Below are positions 1-10,154 of a DNA stretch of 64,000 nt, piece by piece; position 1 is the stretch's first letter, and each line of letters opens with the position of its first letter. The translations under genes were made by a program, and so were the position numbers. The stretch spans positions 157,704,793 to 157,768,792 of the forward strand of contig CM043958.1 of assembly GCA_014529385.2 (NCBI GenBank). Reading direction: 5' to 3'. The notes beneath the pieces are model-generated. The model searched no databases. It was not told the origin of the DNA and saw nothing but the letters and a program-made list of their open reading frames with translations. Origin of the DNA: Adiantum capillus-veneris. Lineage: Eukaryota > Streptophyta > Polypodiopsida > Polypodiales > Pteridaceae.

Positions 1-152
1 AAGCACGACAAAGCACCTAAAGCTTGGGTAGTGTTCCCACAAGCACCTCAAGCATCTTAGTCAGCAAGCATGACAAGCACCTCAAGCATCTTAGTCAGCA
101 AGCACAACAAGCACCTCAAGCTTGGGCCGGGTTCCCATCTCAAGCACAACCC
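1..152 (-). repeat. Fragment of the chromovirus A LTR
   Basis: This stretch consists of short imperfect repeats built on 'gacaagcacctcaagc' and 'cttagtcagcaagca', followed by a 'gggttcccatctcaagc' segment. The same text occurs in both LTRs of chromovirus A (about 17940-18070 and 24750-24910). The match stops near 152, so this is a truncated LTR piece entering from the left edge. It lies in the same orientation as element A, so its sense is minus. Confidence 0.75.
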
Positions 153-2063
153 AAATGAAAGATGCATTTCCAAACTGTCATGGTCGGGGGCAGCGCATCC
201 TTGCCGTCCATCTACACTTCATTCTCTTGCAGAATTGCGAAGCTTGGCCGCCAAATTGCTGCACTTCAACAACTGTCAAGAAAACCCAAACCCCATCAAT
301 TAGCAACTGACACCTCATCACCTAGCACTGCAAACACTACAAGCGACAGAGAACACACCCCTCAACAGCAATCATCTGTCAACAAGGGACCATTCCCTAC
401 TCCTCCTATGCCTTGGCCACTTCGTGAGATTATGGCTTCCCATGGAGATAACCTGAACTGGGTTACTTCTTCCAAAAAAGACTCGTTTGCAATGTCAATT
501 TCCCCAAATGCCACAAATGCATGGACCAAGTAAGTGCCAAAGATACCACGGTTTCTTGCTTTAATGGGGGATAATATGTGCATAAATACAATGAGCTAGC
601 CAAGCTGTTTTTCTTGCAAATCTTGAGCAAGTGAGGTAAACCTGGTCTGGAGGTGGGATCACTAATGAAGGCAAGGAGGCAAATGGGTCTTTTGTAATAG
701 GAGTCGCCACTAAGAGTTCCCGCAACCAAAGTGTTCACAACATGCACGACGGACGTATGGGTCTGTCGCCAAGTGAACTTGGCTGAAACTAGTAGAGATG
801 GCCCATGGGTCTCTCTTGGATGTGGCCATGTAGAATTTTTGCAAATCAACCTTGTTGTTGCATGACTTCCTGCAATTTGCACTCTTAAAAAATTGCCATT
901 CACCTGCCGATCCCTTCGTGCTCCTCGCAAAGAGCAGGACACTGGTTATGCGGCGTTTTAAAACACTTGACGGGGGAGAGAGGTCTCTGACAAGAGGCTG
1001 GTGGGGCTCAACAGGTGGCATTCATGCTACGAGCTTGGAGCGCATTTTCAAATTCATGGACATGAGGGGCCCGCAAGGTAATGTTCTTGGCAATACAGGC
1101 AAAGATAGTTATTCCCGTGGTGGCCTCAACCCATCATTGGAGAACCATGACCAATACCAACTCATACCAACTCATGGCTTTGGAATGTGGATTGATCAGT
1201 TCCAATTTAGCGGCCTATGTATGGGCAAAGTTTTGAAGGAAGCTGTCGATTTGTTTGGCTCAAGATTGTGAAGCCAAAAGCAAATGCACAAGTTCTCTAG
1301 AGGACAAAGGCAGAGGCAAGCTTAACAAAGTTAGCAGTACCAATACTTAGTTATTGCCTCGGGAGGTCCGACAATTGTTGTCATAAATGTGACACGAAGC
1401 TTCGTTTGGCTCGAGAGTTCGAAGCCAAAGGCAAAGCAAGAACTCACAAAAGGACAAGGCAAAGGCAAGCTGGATAGAGACTTTGACAAGAACAACAGCA
1501 GAAGAAGGTGGGAGCGGGCCGCAAACCACAGACCATGTCCCACCCCTCCTTTATGGTCACAATCAATCAACAGTGTCAAAATTTGATGGCAACTGTCCGA
1601 TCCCAGATGTGAAGGGCACACGAACTTTAATGTTAACTAACTTAAGGTGAATGAAGTGCATGTGAACTAAATTAGACCTGTATGTGAATTGTGCATAAAA
1701 TATGACCATTTGTGTAATTGTGTACACTAAGAAAACATTTTCCCGTGGTTTTTTTTTTTTTTGTTTGTTTGAAAGAGGGGAGGGGGGGGGGGGGGGGGGC
1801 ACATTCCCTGATGTTCGTGCAAACTTGATCCCTCCTAAACAAAAGGCCAACATCCCCTGATGATCGTGGGCCCTACAAGGGGGCTGGTATACAGTGCCAA
1901 AGGGCCACCAAGTGAACCTTCGATCCAAGCATTAAGGACACTCCCACATCACCTCTAACCACAAGGTGAAAACACTAGTAGTATTATTCTATGAGACTGA
2001 CTCTGACCAATACATATATTCTTGTATTGAGTCCTCGAAATTAACTCAAAACTGGAGAATGTC
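153..2063. other. Intergenic stretch, no gene recognised
   Basis: No protein or RNA gene is recognisable. A 123-residue open frame at 162-533 (+) resembles no family I know and has no supporting features. At 1749-1762 there is a T run and at 1782-1799 a run of 18 G, probably simple-sequence expansions. The rest is unremarkable mid-GC DNA. Confidence 0.5.
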
Positions 2064-2243
2064 TTCCTCTGGTTCTCTTTCCCTTGTCATGCTTAGTTTG
2101 TTGGGTTCTCGAGCCCCATGTTGTCTACCCATGGAAAACTACCCTATTAGTTAACAGATTCCTCTGGCTCTCTTTCCTTTGTCATGCTTAGTTTGTTGGG
2201 TTTTCAAGCCCATGTTGTCTGCCCGTGGAAAACTACCCTACTG
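2064..2243. repeat. Tandem duplication, 95-bp period
   Basis: Two adjacent copies start at about 2064 and 2159. Each contains 'gtcatgcttagtttgttggg' and, further on, 'ggaaaactaccct', with a handful of mismatches. The following sequence (about 2280-2350, a polyadenylation-like 'tatatatgtaatg' then a CT-rich run) looks like the end of a copia-type LTR, but no partner or primer-binding site follows, so that is not claimed. Confidence 0.8.
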
Positions 2244-2477
2244 GTTTTAGTGGGAGTTTTGAATGGTAAAAAAGGCGGCTAGGATTAGTTAAGCATCCTA
2301 TATATGTAATGGTCTTTATCAATCAAAAATATTGTATCCAAATCTCTGCTCTCTCTCTCTCTATCTCTCGTCGTTCTCTGGTTCTGCACTCGCCTTCCCC
2401 TCCATGGCTCCTCAAAGGCACCACTCGCCATAGTGTCCAAGGCATAAATATCCATCTGGAACTACACCTAGCAGTTT

Positions 2478-4472
2478 TTATACCTTGTTCCCTGGTCTCA
2501 TAGCTTCAATGTCTTTAGCCTTTTCTGGCATACCAGCTGCTGTATAAATGTTCACCATCAAAACATAAGCGGATTCGTCAAACTGATCTAGCTTTACTGC
2601 CTGTTGAAATGCCCAAGTCCCTACCTTGAGATTTCTCCATTTCTGGCAGGCACGAAGAAGGCAATGCCAAATGGCTGAGTTGGCAGAATAGGGCATCTGT
2701 TGGATAAGTTGAACTGCCTTTAATAGGTACCCAGCACATCCAAGAAGGTCAACCATGCAGATGAAACATTCCAAATCAGGCTTTAAACCATATCTGGCTT
2801 CCATACTATCAAAAAGTCCTTGGCCCTTTTCCACCAGACCTAGACGATTGCACAAATTCAGCAGACACCTAAAGGTCACTATATCTGGAAGGATGCCTTC
2901 AGCCCGCATTTGATCAAAACTTTTCAATGCTTCCTCACCTTGACCATCATGTGAGTATCCAGCAATCAAAGTGCTCCACGAGATGACATTGCGAGAAGGG
3001 AGCTTCTCTAAGACTCCCTGCGCCTGCGGAAGAGCACCACACTTGGCATACATGTCAATTAGAGCGTTACCAAGTGTTACATTATGCTCCAGTAACCCCT
3101 GCCTCGAAATCTCATCATGAAGTTGCTTTCCCCTGTCAATAGCTCCAACCACACCACAGGCTTTCAAAATGCATACGTACGTCACTGCAGTAGGAGGAAT
3201 GCCCTCACGTTGCATTTGTTTGTAGCATTCTAGGGCCTGTTGGCCTTGCCCCTTATGAGCATACCCTGTAATCAATGCATTCCACAAGGCTACATCCCGA
3301 GTCGAGAGCTTCTCTAGGACCCGTTGTGCCTGGTAAAGAGCACCACACTTGGCATACATGTCCACCAAGGCACCACCCAGCACTATGTTATGCTCCAGCA
3401 TCCCCTGCCTTGAAATTTCATCATGGATTTCCTTTCCTTTCTCGATGTTTCCAGTCATAGCACAAGCTTTCAGAATGCACAAATAGGTCACTGCATCGGG
3501 CAGGATGCACTCGTGTTCCATGTGTTTCACACATTCTAGAACACGCTTCCCTTGTCCCTTTTCAGCATATCCTGCGATCAAAGCATTCCACGAGACAACA
3601 TCTCGACAAGGAAGCTTCTCTAGGACACTCTGTGCTTGAGGCAAAGCACCACACTTGGCATACATGTCCACTAGAGCACCACCTAGTGTTATATTATGCT
3701 TCAACAATCCCTGGCTCGAAATCTCATCATGGATCTGCTTGCCCTTGTCGATGGCGCCCATTGCTGCACATGCTTTCAACATGGACACATAGGTCACTGC
3801 ATTTGGGGGGATACCCTCATGCTGCATTTGTTCAAAACATTCTACTGCTTGATGGCCCTGCCCCTTTTGAGCATATCCTGCAATCAAGGCACTCCACAAA
3901 ATAACATTGTGACAAGGGAGATTCTCTAGGACACTTTTCGCCTGAGAAAGAGCACCACACTTGGCATACATGTCCACAAGAGCACCACCCAGCACTATAT
4001 TGTGCTTCAACAATCCCTGGTTCAAAATCTCATCATGGATTTGCTTTCCATGTTCGACAGCTCCAATCATGGCACACGCTTTCAAGGTGCAAGCATAGGT
4101 CATTGCATTTGGAAAAATGCCCTCACGCTGCATTCTCTTGAAACAGTCTAGAGCATTATGGCCCTGCCTCTGTCGGGCATAGCCTGCTATTAAGGCATTC
4201 CACGTTATGATATTGCTGCTCCTATGCATGCCAAGTAATGCTCGGGATTTATGAAGCTCACCACATTTTGCATACATCGTTACTAAAGCATCGGAGTAAT
4301 CCTTCTCAGCTAAGCCCCTTTTATGAAGCTCACCATGTATCCTGGTGCCCCTAGCCAGATCTTTGTTCTTAGAGCAGGCCCATATGAGAGAGGAAGCATC
4401 TCTACAGCCATCATTTTCGAAGAGCCAAGATGGCTGTTTGCCAACCTTAGGACTTCGCTTGGAATTCTGCAT
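2478..4472 (-). CDS. PLS-class pentatricopeptide repeat (PPR) protein, E-type tail without DYW
   Basis: A 664-residue sequence-specific RNA-binding PPR protein. Plant PLS-class PPR proteins act in chloroplasts or mitochondria in RNA editing, splicing or stability. The repeats show hallmark phrases such as 'WNALIAGYA', 'VTYVCILKAC' and 'LVDMYAKCG'. Four consecutive P-L-S triads of exactly 102 residues begin at residues 157, 259, 361 and 463, after a more diverged first triad. The end ('PDLECFICMVDLLGCAGYL' to 'AYVLMVNIYTAAGMPEKAK') is an E1/E2-like tail, and the protein stops at MRPGNKV with no DYW deaminase domain. The first in-frame ATG is at 4472. The frame stays open back to 4559 without an ATG, so an upstream exon is possible. 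The last codons contain 'AACAAG|GTATAA', a good 5' splice site, so a further 3' exon is also possible. No clear targeting peptide is visible. No inactivating lesion was seen. Confidence 0.9.
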   Translation of the reverse strand: MQNSKRSPKVGKQPSWLFENDGCRDASSLIWACSKNKDLARGTRIHGELHKRGLAEKDYSDALVTMYAKCGELHKSRALLGMHRSSNIITWNALIAGYARQRQGHNALDCFKRMQREGIFPNAMTYACTLKACAMIGAVEHGKQIHDEILNQGLLKHNIVLGGALVDMYAKCGALSQAKSVLENLPCHNVILWSALIAGYAQKGQGHQAVECFEQMQHEGIPPNAVTYVSMLKACAAMGAIDKGKQIHDEISSQGLLKHNITLGGALVDMYAKCGALPQAQSVLEKLPCRDVVSWNALIAGYAEKGQGKRVLECVKHMEHECILPDAVTYLCILKACAMTGNIEKGKEIHDEISRQGMLEHNIVLGGALVDMYAKCGALYQAQRVLEKLSTRDVALWNALITGYAHKGQGQQALECYKQMQREGIPPTAVTYVCILKACGVVGAIDRGKQLHDEISRQGLLEHNVTLGNALIDMYAKCGALPQAQGVLEKLPSRNVISWSTLIAGYSHDGQGEEALKSFDQMRAEGILPDIVTFRCLLNLCNRLGLVEKGQGLFDSMEARYGLKPDLECFICMVDLLGCAGYLLKAVQLIQQMPYSANSAIWHCLLRACQKWRNLKVGTWAFQQAVKLDQFDESAYVLMVNIYTAAGMPEKAKDIEAMRPGNKV
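2781..4004 (-). repeat. Four 306-bp tandem modules inside the PPR gene
   Basis: Coding-sense starts lie near 4004, 3698, 3392 and 3086. Each module encodes one P-L-S triad beginning H-N-[IV]-[VT]-L-G. Module length is invariant at 306 bp and long stretches such as 'cacacttggcatacatgtcc' are shared at the nucleotide level. This indicates recent duplication or gene conversion among modules rather than ancient independent repeats. Confidence 0.85.
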
Positions 4473-4559
4473 TTTTGCACCGCCATGGACAATCCAAATT
4501 CCGGGATTTTTTTCAATCACGCTGGCTTCTGCATATGGCGGTGCTCTGCTTTGATGTCA

Positions 4560-5032
4560 GATTAAAAGTTTTCTTAACTATCTGGCACGGGACATGAGTG
4601 ACGGGACACGACTCCCTGAGATGAGCGTGGTGATGTTCCTTTGCTACCTTGACTACTATGCTGTTGTTAAGGCAGCTTAGGCCTGTGTCAGACAAGGGCG
4701 CCCGACCGAAGTAAAACTTGTTCTCCACCAATGAATCTTGTTTTTTGGATGTCACACAAAGCAGTGGACACACTCGCAACAAGACAACGTGGATTGCCTT
4801 GTCACGATCGCGATCAGCTGCCCTACACTTGCAACTTTTTAGAGCTCGCTAATCATTTTGCAACACAATTAGCAGCTACGCTCCTAAACACTCCCGCCAG
4901 TGGCGCTCTTCAACTTTTGCTCATTGCACCATCGTCAGTAGGTCAGCTAGCAGAGATAATGTCCATTTCGTCTTCCTCTCTCCCCTTCTCGCTGATATTC
5001 TGCTATCTTGAAGCATTTTTTTGCGAGCACAT
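4560..5032. other. Intergenic, upstream side of the PPR gene
   Basis: This lies directly upstream of the PPR frame in its direction of transcription, so it is where its 5' leader and promoter would be expected. No convincing TATA box or other element could be assigned by eye, and no gene was recognised. Confidence 0.4.
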
Positions 5033-5520
5033 CAAGTGTGGCCGCACTACATTGTATTGAGATTTAGAGAATAACTTGTGCTTTTATGGTAAACGTATGT
5101 TTTTTTTTTTCTTGGAGCTTTGTGTAACTTGAGACTGAGAGCCTTTGTAGTGATCTCTTGACCCTCTTTCTTGCTGGCTGTTGCAAGGGTTGCTTACACT
5201 ACTACTAAAGCAAGTGTGGCCATACTACATTGTATTGAGAGTTGAAGAATAATTTTTTGTGTGCTTCTATGGTAAACATATGTTTTGTTTTTGCTTGAAA
5301 CTTTGTGTAACTTGAAATTGAGAGTCTTTGTGTTGATCTCTTTGCCCTCTTTCTTGTTGGCTTCTATAAGAGTTGCGTGATATATCATACACTGCTAAGT
5401 TGAAGAATAGCATGCTTTACATTTTGTTTGAATTATTGTATAACTTCATATTGAGGCTTCTTAGTGATCTCCTGACCATCTTCCTGACTATTGCAAGAGT
5501 ATCTACAATATCATACACTA
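5033..5520. repeat. Tandem repeat, about 178-bp unit
   Basis: Unit 1 starts at 5033 and unit 2 at 5211, both with 'caagtgtggcc.*actacattgtattgag' followed by 'ctttgtgtaacttga', 'tgatctct' and 'ccctctttcttg'. A third, shorter and more diverged unit starts near 5390 ('gttgaagaata' then 'tataacttcatattgag'). It is AT-rich and non-coding. Confidence 0.8.
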
Positions 5521-5786
5521 ACTTGAAGAGTAGCATGTGTTGATAACAAACTTGCAAGGTAGTTGTGAAGGTTTAAGGAGAGCATCCTTTATATGCAAGC
5601 ATACACAAAGAATTGATTGTGTTCGATTTATGTTTCTGATGAATGTTTCGATGCACTTTCAATGGATTGTTTGAGTTCATGGTCTTGAGTGCATGATTCA
5701 AACTAAGTGTAATCAAAGGTACAACTGGTTATTTTTGGCTTCCTTGCTTGGCAGTGCCTAGGTGGTTGTTGTAGGAGCATTCCACA

Positions 5787-6756
5787 ATGGACTCCCAAGC
5801 ATTCTCACAATGTGACAATGATGCTCGTGTGGCATCCCAAGATGGGCACAATCAACCATCATATATCTTTGGCACACCTCCAATTGCAACCATAGGAGGA
5901 ATGATGCCGCATGGAGGATATCAAGCAATGTCGTCGTCGTCTGGTTCCCCTATGTACTACCAACCACATTATCCTCATCCCGATCCAAGGGTGGTAGGCT
6001 TACCCTCGTCAATGTCTATGTAGGGGGACGAGCTTCAAATACTCTCAACACCCAAATCCCTATTTCACATGGAGTTTCCCTATCTCCTCTCCAAGCTACC
6101 CAAACACCAACATGCTTTGACTCCAACACCTCCCCCCAGAGGTTCGCCCACCAATCCCGACAAAGCCACCTAAGCCTCATAGAGGAGACAAGACAAAGGC
6201 GCCTAATGAGGAGGATGATGGTGCAATGTATTGAGTTTCATTGAAGAAGGGGAGGAAGTTTCCTAGTATATTCATTGATGTCGAACCAAATGATGTGAAG
6301 GGTGCTAAGGATGTAAAGTCTAACTACCACGACTATTGGGTCGAGCACTTGGTTCATATTAGAGCTATGGATGCATGAGGACTTCAACACTGGCCATCTA
6401 AGTAGGGAGTAAACCTCTAGAGCGCCTTGAAGCTTGACTTCATGTTCACCAACTTTGACAAGGACAATGAAGCATGTAGAAAGAAGTGGGGATGAGTGTG
6501 CGATGACTACAAGGTAGACAAGACTCAAAACAACATCCTAGGTAATGATAGGAGGATGTCCTGCAAAAGGTACAACATTGTTGATAAGTACATGCATAAC
6601 AGAGCTCATGTGTCTTGCATGAGCCATACATCTGCTTTGTCAATAGAGAAGACTAATACATGTGAAGACACTAATATTGCAAGCAATGAGCAAGGCTCCT
6701 CATCAAGTTCATGCCCAAGGAGACTTCAAAAAGTGCAAAACAACTCTTTGGTCTAG
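5787..6756 (+). pseudogene. Myb/SANT-like protein of a PIF/Harbinger transposon, broken
   Basis: An open start at 5787 (MDSQAFSQ...) is followed, mainly in another frame, by a recognisable helix-turn-helix block: 'YWVEHLVHI', then 'KLDFMFTNFDKD', 'CRKKWG', 'CDDYKVDKTQNN' and 'KYMHNRAHV' (about 6330-6610). This is the pattern of the Myb/trihelix-like protein that accompanies the transposase in plant PIF/Harbinger elements and helps it bind transposon ends in the nucleus. Stops at about 6021, 6232, 6379, 6409, 6424 and 6493 and at least one frameshift show it is dead. The transposase relic follows on the same strand, as expected for a two-gene element. Assignment rests on motif resemblance and the neighbour. 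Confidence 0.6.
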
Positions 6757-6779
6757 CCGAACATGGTCTCGGATTTTTT

Positions 6780-6937
6780 GATTATTTTTTTCTAAGTAAC
6801 AATAGATTATGTGGGCACTCTAATCAGTTTTAGCGTCTTTTTGGTCAAGTGTTACAATGATTATTTTTTTCTAAGTAACAATAGATTATGTGGGCACTCT
6901 AATCAGTTTTAACGTCTTTTTGGTCAAGTGTTACAAT
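6780..6937. repeat. 79-bp tandem duplication
   Basis: Two nearly identical 79-bp copies (6780-6858 and 6859-6937), each running from 'gattatttttttctaagtaa' to 'ggtcaagtgttacaat'. Only about one mismatch is seen (tagcg versus taacg), so the duplication is recent relative to the surrounding transposon relic. Confidence 0.9.
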
Positions 6938-7019
6938 GAAACGGCTATGAGTTTAGGTCTTGGGTTTAGGGATCCGATCAAATTTGGGGATTGGAAATTG
7001 GTTGTAATCCAACAGTTTT

Positions 7020-7270
7020 GCTTGAAAAATAATATTGTTTGGTCAAATTTTTTGTTTGAGTTCTCGTGTGTAATTCAACATCTCTTATTCCAATTCTAGT
7101 TTGAAAATGAGCACATTTGGTCAAATTTTGAATTTGAGTTCTAATATGTAATCTGGCATTTCTATTTACAGTTCTAGTTTCAAAAACATCATTTTTATCA
7201 CTTTTTTTTTGAAAATCAGCATTATTGATTCCATTTTTGGTTTAAAAATCGACATTTTTGGTCATTGATC
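7020..7270. repeat. Degenerate AT-rich repeats, about 85-90 bp
   Basis: The words 'ggtcaaattttt', 'tttgagttct', 'atgtaat' and 'ttctagtt[tg]' recur at about 85-90-bp intervals through this stretch, which lies between the two genes of the Harbinger relic. It may be a decayed minisatellite or former intron. No coding signal was seen. Confidence 0.5.
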
Positions 7271-7429
7271 GTGGTCAAGTTCAATATTTAGAAGCAAGTT
7301 GAAAATAGGAAGACCTTTGATTACCTTTGCAAGATGGTGGCTCCACATATGAGAAGACAAAACATGAACATGTGAAATGCAGTGCCTCTCAAGTGAAGAG
7401 TCTCTCTTACTATAAACAAGCTTGCCAGT

Positions 7430-7800
7430 GGTGCAAATTTGAAAGTGCTTGCAGCCTTGCATACCATGGCTCGGAGCACTACCACATCAGTTGTTCTCAA
7501 GTTTTATTCTACCATACAAGAAAGTGGACTTCGAAGCTTTTACATCCGACGGATACAAGAATGGCACAACTTGCAAAGGGAATTGAAGCTCTTCGCAGGA
7601 TACCTTCTGTGATTGAGGATGTGGACGAATCTCACATTCCCATTATTTCTTCGAGGCATAATCATGTAGACTACTTCAATAGAAAAGGTTTTCACTGCGT
7701 GCTATTGCAGATGACTGTACCTGCCATCAATTGCATGATTTGGGACTATGATGTGGGTTGGGCAAGGTCGATGCACAACTCCAACAATTTCTCAAGAAGC
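7430..7800 (+). pseudogene. PIF/Harbinger (HARBI1-like) DDE transposase fragment
   Basis: The reading frame open from 7327 contains, at about 7560-7790, 'GIEALRRIPSVIEDVDESHI', then 'DYFNRKGFHCVLLQ' and 'GWARSMHN'. This matches the DDE-4 nuclease pattern of plant Harbinger transposases: the Asp in a 'G.IDG.HI' block, the 'Y.NRKG.HS...Q' block and the 'GWPGS.HD' block. The expected first catalytic Asp context reads 'EDVDESHI'. The frame is cut at 7800 exactly where a copia LTR begins, and no third catalytic-residue region is found downstream, so this is a truncated relic. In life such a protein would cut and paste the element with the Myb-like partner encoded upstream. Confidence 0.8.
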
Positions 7801-7989
7801 TGTTGGGGTTAAAGGCGGATATGCCTTTGCCCAAGGCCGACGGACGTCCACTGACTGCACTAACCTACCTTATTCTTTTATATACAAAGAGTAAGGAGAT
7901 AGAGCTTGCTTATTTATTCACCACCCACACAAAGTGTCTCTCCTCTTCCCCCTCCCGCATCGCGCACACACACGTATCATGCACTCACA
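7801..7989 (+). mobile_element. Ty1/copia LTR (5' side), 189 bp
   Basis: Starts TGTTGGGG and ends CTCACA, the TG...CA termini of an LTR. It contains a 'ttatatacaaagag' TATA-like stretch and a CT-rich end. It is followed after two bases by a tRNA-iMet-type primer-binding site, which marks it as the 5' LTR of a plus-strand element. It begins exactly where the Harbinger transposase reading frame is broken, so it inserted into that transposon. No matching 3' LTR was found. Confidence 0.7.
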
Positions 7990-7991
7990 AG

Positions 7992-8004
7992 TGGTATTAG
8001 AGCC
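7992..8004 (+). promoter_or_regulatory. Primer-binding site, initiator-Met tRNA type
   Basis: TGGTATTAGAGCC is one base different from the standard plant retrotransposon primer-binding site TGGTATCAGAGCC, complementary to the 3' end of initiator methionine tRNA. It sits two bases after the LTR end. Confidence 0.8.
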
Positions 8005-8859
8005 AAAGGTTGTGGTGCCACTTCTCTTCGAATGTTTCCCTCTTCCAAGCGAGCTTCACATCAGCAACGGATCAAAGCTCAAAGCTTCCATGGCTATGAA
8101 GGCATTGTGAGCTTGGCACATCGCGCTCATGTATCAAGGTGGCTAGGGGCTGAACTCCACAAGCCACAAGAGAGAGAAGCAGGTTACTTAGTTTAGGATA
8201 GATTGATAGCAAGTTAGTGTTTTGCTCATAAATTGAGCTAGAAAACTTGGATTTATAAACCTTTTTTCGTCAAAACAAAAATCTCTTCGAGGTCCGAGAC
8301 TTTGTAGAAGAGCTCATTAATTGGCTCAGAGTGTAGGTATGTCTAAATTTGAAATCATAGAGGCTATTTAATTGTGTGTTTGAGTTGAGTAAGAGAGGAG
8401 AGAGAGTGTAGAGAGAGAGAGATGTAGCTTCATCTCAACTTCAACATTGAAGGACTCAAGGATGCACACATGGTGGAGTTATATATTACCTTTCACAACA
8501 GATTTCGTGTGTTACGGATGGCTTGAGCTCTCCATGAATTTTTAGAGTAGATTTGAATTGCCATATGAATTTTTGGTGGTTGTGATATATGACATCTGTG
8601 ATTTGACTTGCTCTAGCCTAGTTGGCTATCATCACAGGTCTTGACAATTTACAAATTTGCGAACAAATATTTCGCAGATTATAGTTTTGAAATAGTTCAC
8701 AAGTGTAGAAAGTTTATGCATATAGTCTTTGATGCATATGGCATTGAGGAGTGTGGTTTGAACTCTATTGAGAGCATGTATCGCGATAGGTATTATTTGC
8801 ATCACATGGGACTAGTTTGAGTGCATGTCCTACTGCATTTAATAGTGACTTTTGCTGCA
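8005..8859. other. Decayed interior of the copia element
   Basis: This stretch lies between a copia primer-binding site and a copia RNase H terminus, so it is presumably the internally deleted interior of that element. No gag, protease, integrase or RT motifs can be read. A short GA-rich run lies at about 8397-8422. Confidence 0.45.
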
Positions 8860-9095
8860 TATGTATCCTACATGCGGTTCCGGCCACTGTACGCTTTTGT
8901 GGAGCGAGTCTTTCATGCTTGCAAAAAGCACATTGAGGTGATCACTATGTCAAGGAGAGACTCTCAATTTGAGAGATTAGCTTGGATTATGTGCCAACAC
9001 AAGACAACTTTGCGAACCTATTCACAAACACATTGCCTTGTGAGAAGTTCGAAGCTTTTCGCAAAGCTTTGTGCTTCCTTCTTCCCTTTGTGGAT
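8860..9095 (+). pseudogene. Ty1/copia RNase H C-terminus
   Basis: Across two frames the segment reads 'KKHIEV', 'YVKERLSI', a stop, then 'EISLDYVPTQDNFANLFT' and 'LPCEKFEAFRKALCFL'. This is the signature end of the copia polyprotein (K-H-I-[ED]-[VI], then V-P-T-x-[DE]-x-x-A-[DN]-[IL]-[FL]-T-K). The frameshift after KHIEV and the internal stop show decay. Together with the LTR and primer-binding site at 7801-8004 it describes an element reduced to about 1.3 kb by internal deletion. Confidence 0.75.
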
Positions 9096-9308
9096 TGATC
9101 ATTGTCGCTCTCGTTCATCGCATCGTTCCCAAGGGAGGTTTGTTGCCATGTACATGGTAGTGATGTGTGAACACACTGAGGACCACTAGGGAACTTTTTT
9201 CCCTCACTAGGAGGTCTTTTCCCATGTGCTTTGTATATATGCCCATCACTATGTTAGCAGGTCGCCGCGACAAATGTTTATAGCGTAGCTTTTTTGGCAC
9301 TAACATAA

Positions 9309-10154
9309 TGTCAATACTCAGAGAAGAGACTCGGATGGGGCACAAAGACTCTTTAAGGGTGTCAGCCTCAAGAAGTGAACCTACTGAACATCAATATCTC
9401 TAGCACATGAAAATCTATCAATCTGGGATCTGGCAACATGCCTATGTCCTAAGCCACCGCACTTAGTCATCAACCCGAACGAAGTCCAAATTCCACACAA
9501 CTTGAGGAGGAGGTGTAAGACACTTAAGGGCACTATCCTATCAAGTTTGATCGCAATCTGAGGAGGTACCAAAATCACGATCTATCATGATCAAGGTCCT
9601 GGAAACAATAACAAAACATACCAAAAAGGTCTCTCTAGGGTCTAGAAGCACTCTCCCATGGTTGGAATGTCAAAAATAGTCATCAACGCACTCAAAACAA
9701 CAAATTTAGCTTACGGATGCGTAGTCACAAATCACAAAAAATTTGACAATGAATATACTTGAATGACAGAGCAATGGACAAGGAACACAACGCAAGTATC
9801 AAAATTGAAATATGATTGCCAGAGCTTAAGAGATGAAGATTACAAGTTGCATGAGAGTAGCCGCTCTCAGTCGTATGCTTCAAACTTTCAAAACTTGATA
9901 ATGATAAGGGTCCTTTTCCCACTTTACAAAATAAACTTTATACCTAGGACTCTCTCGACAACGGCCAACTTTACAAAACTCTAACTCCATTACAGACTTT
10001 ACAACTCAACTTTTCAGAGATTGCCCATCTACAATTAGAGACTATCAAATAATTACAAGGCTTTTCGGAAAGATAATGAAGGTACATCAAAATTTTTGGG
10101 CTCAGAGAAGAAGGGGTCGACTCGAAGGGCGCTCGTCTGGCTTGATTACTAACA
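9309..10154 (-). mobile_element. 3' LTR of Tat-like element E
   Basis: In minus sense the LTR starts TGTTAGTAATC at 10154, directly after a purine-rich tract (AGAAAGCGGAGAA), and is inferred to end ...GTATTGACA at 9309. Its inner part aligns with the LTRs of B and C. It carries 'GAGGCTGACACCCT' near its 3' end, where B has 'GAGGTTGACACCCT' and C has 'TAGGTTGACACCCT'. At about 572 bp from its start it has a degenerate half-palindrome (about 9573-9590) matching the equivalent site in B. The 5' LTR is not in the window. The outer boundary is approximate. Confidence 0.6.

Noticed and set aside
162-533. 123-residue open frame near the left edge
   Set aside because: No motif, no homologous feel, low-complexity Ser/Thr/Pro content and no gene context.
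3275-3929. Plus-strand open frames within the PPR gene
   Set aside because: They repeat at the module period and are antisense shadows of the repetitive coding sequence.
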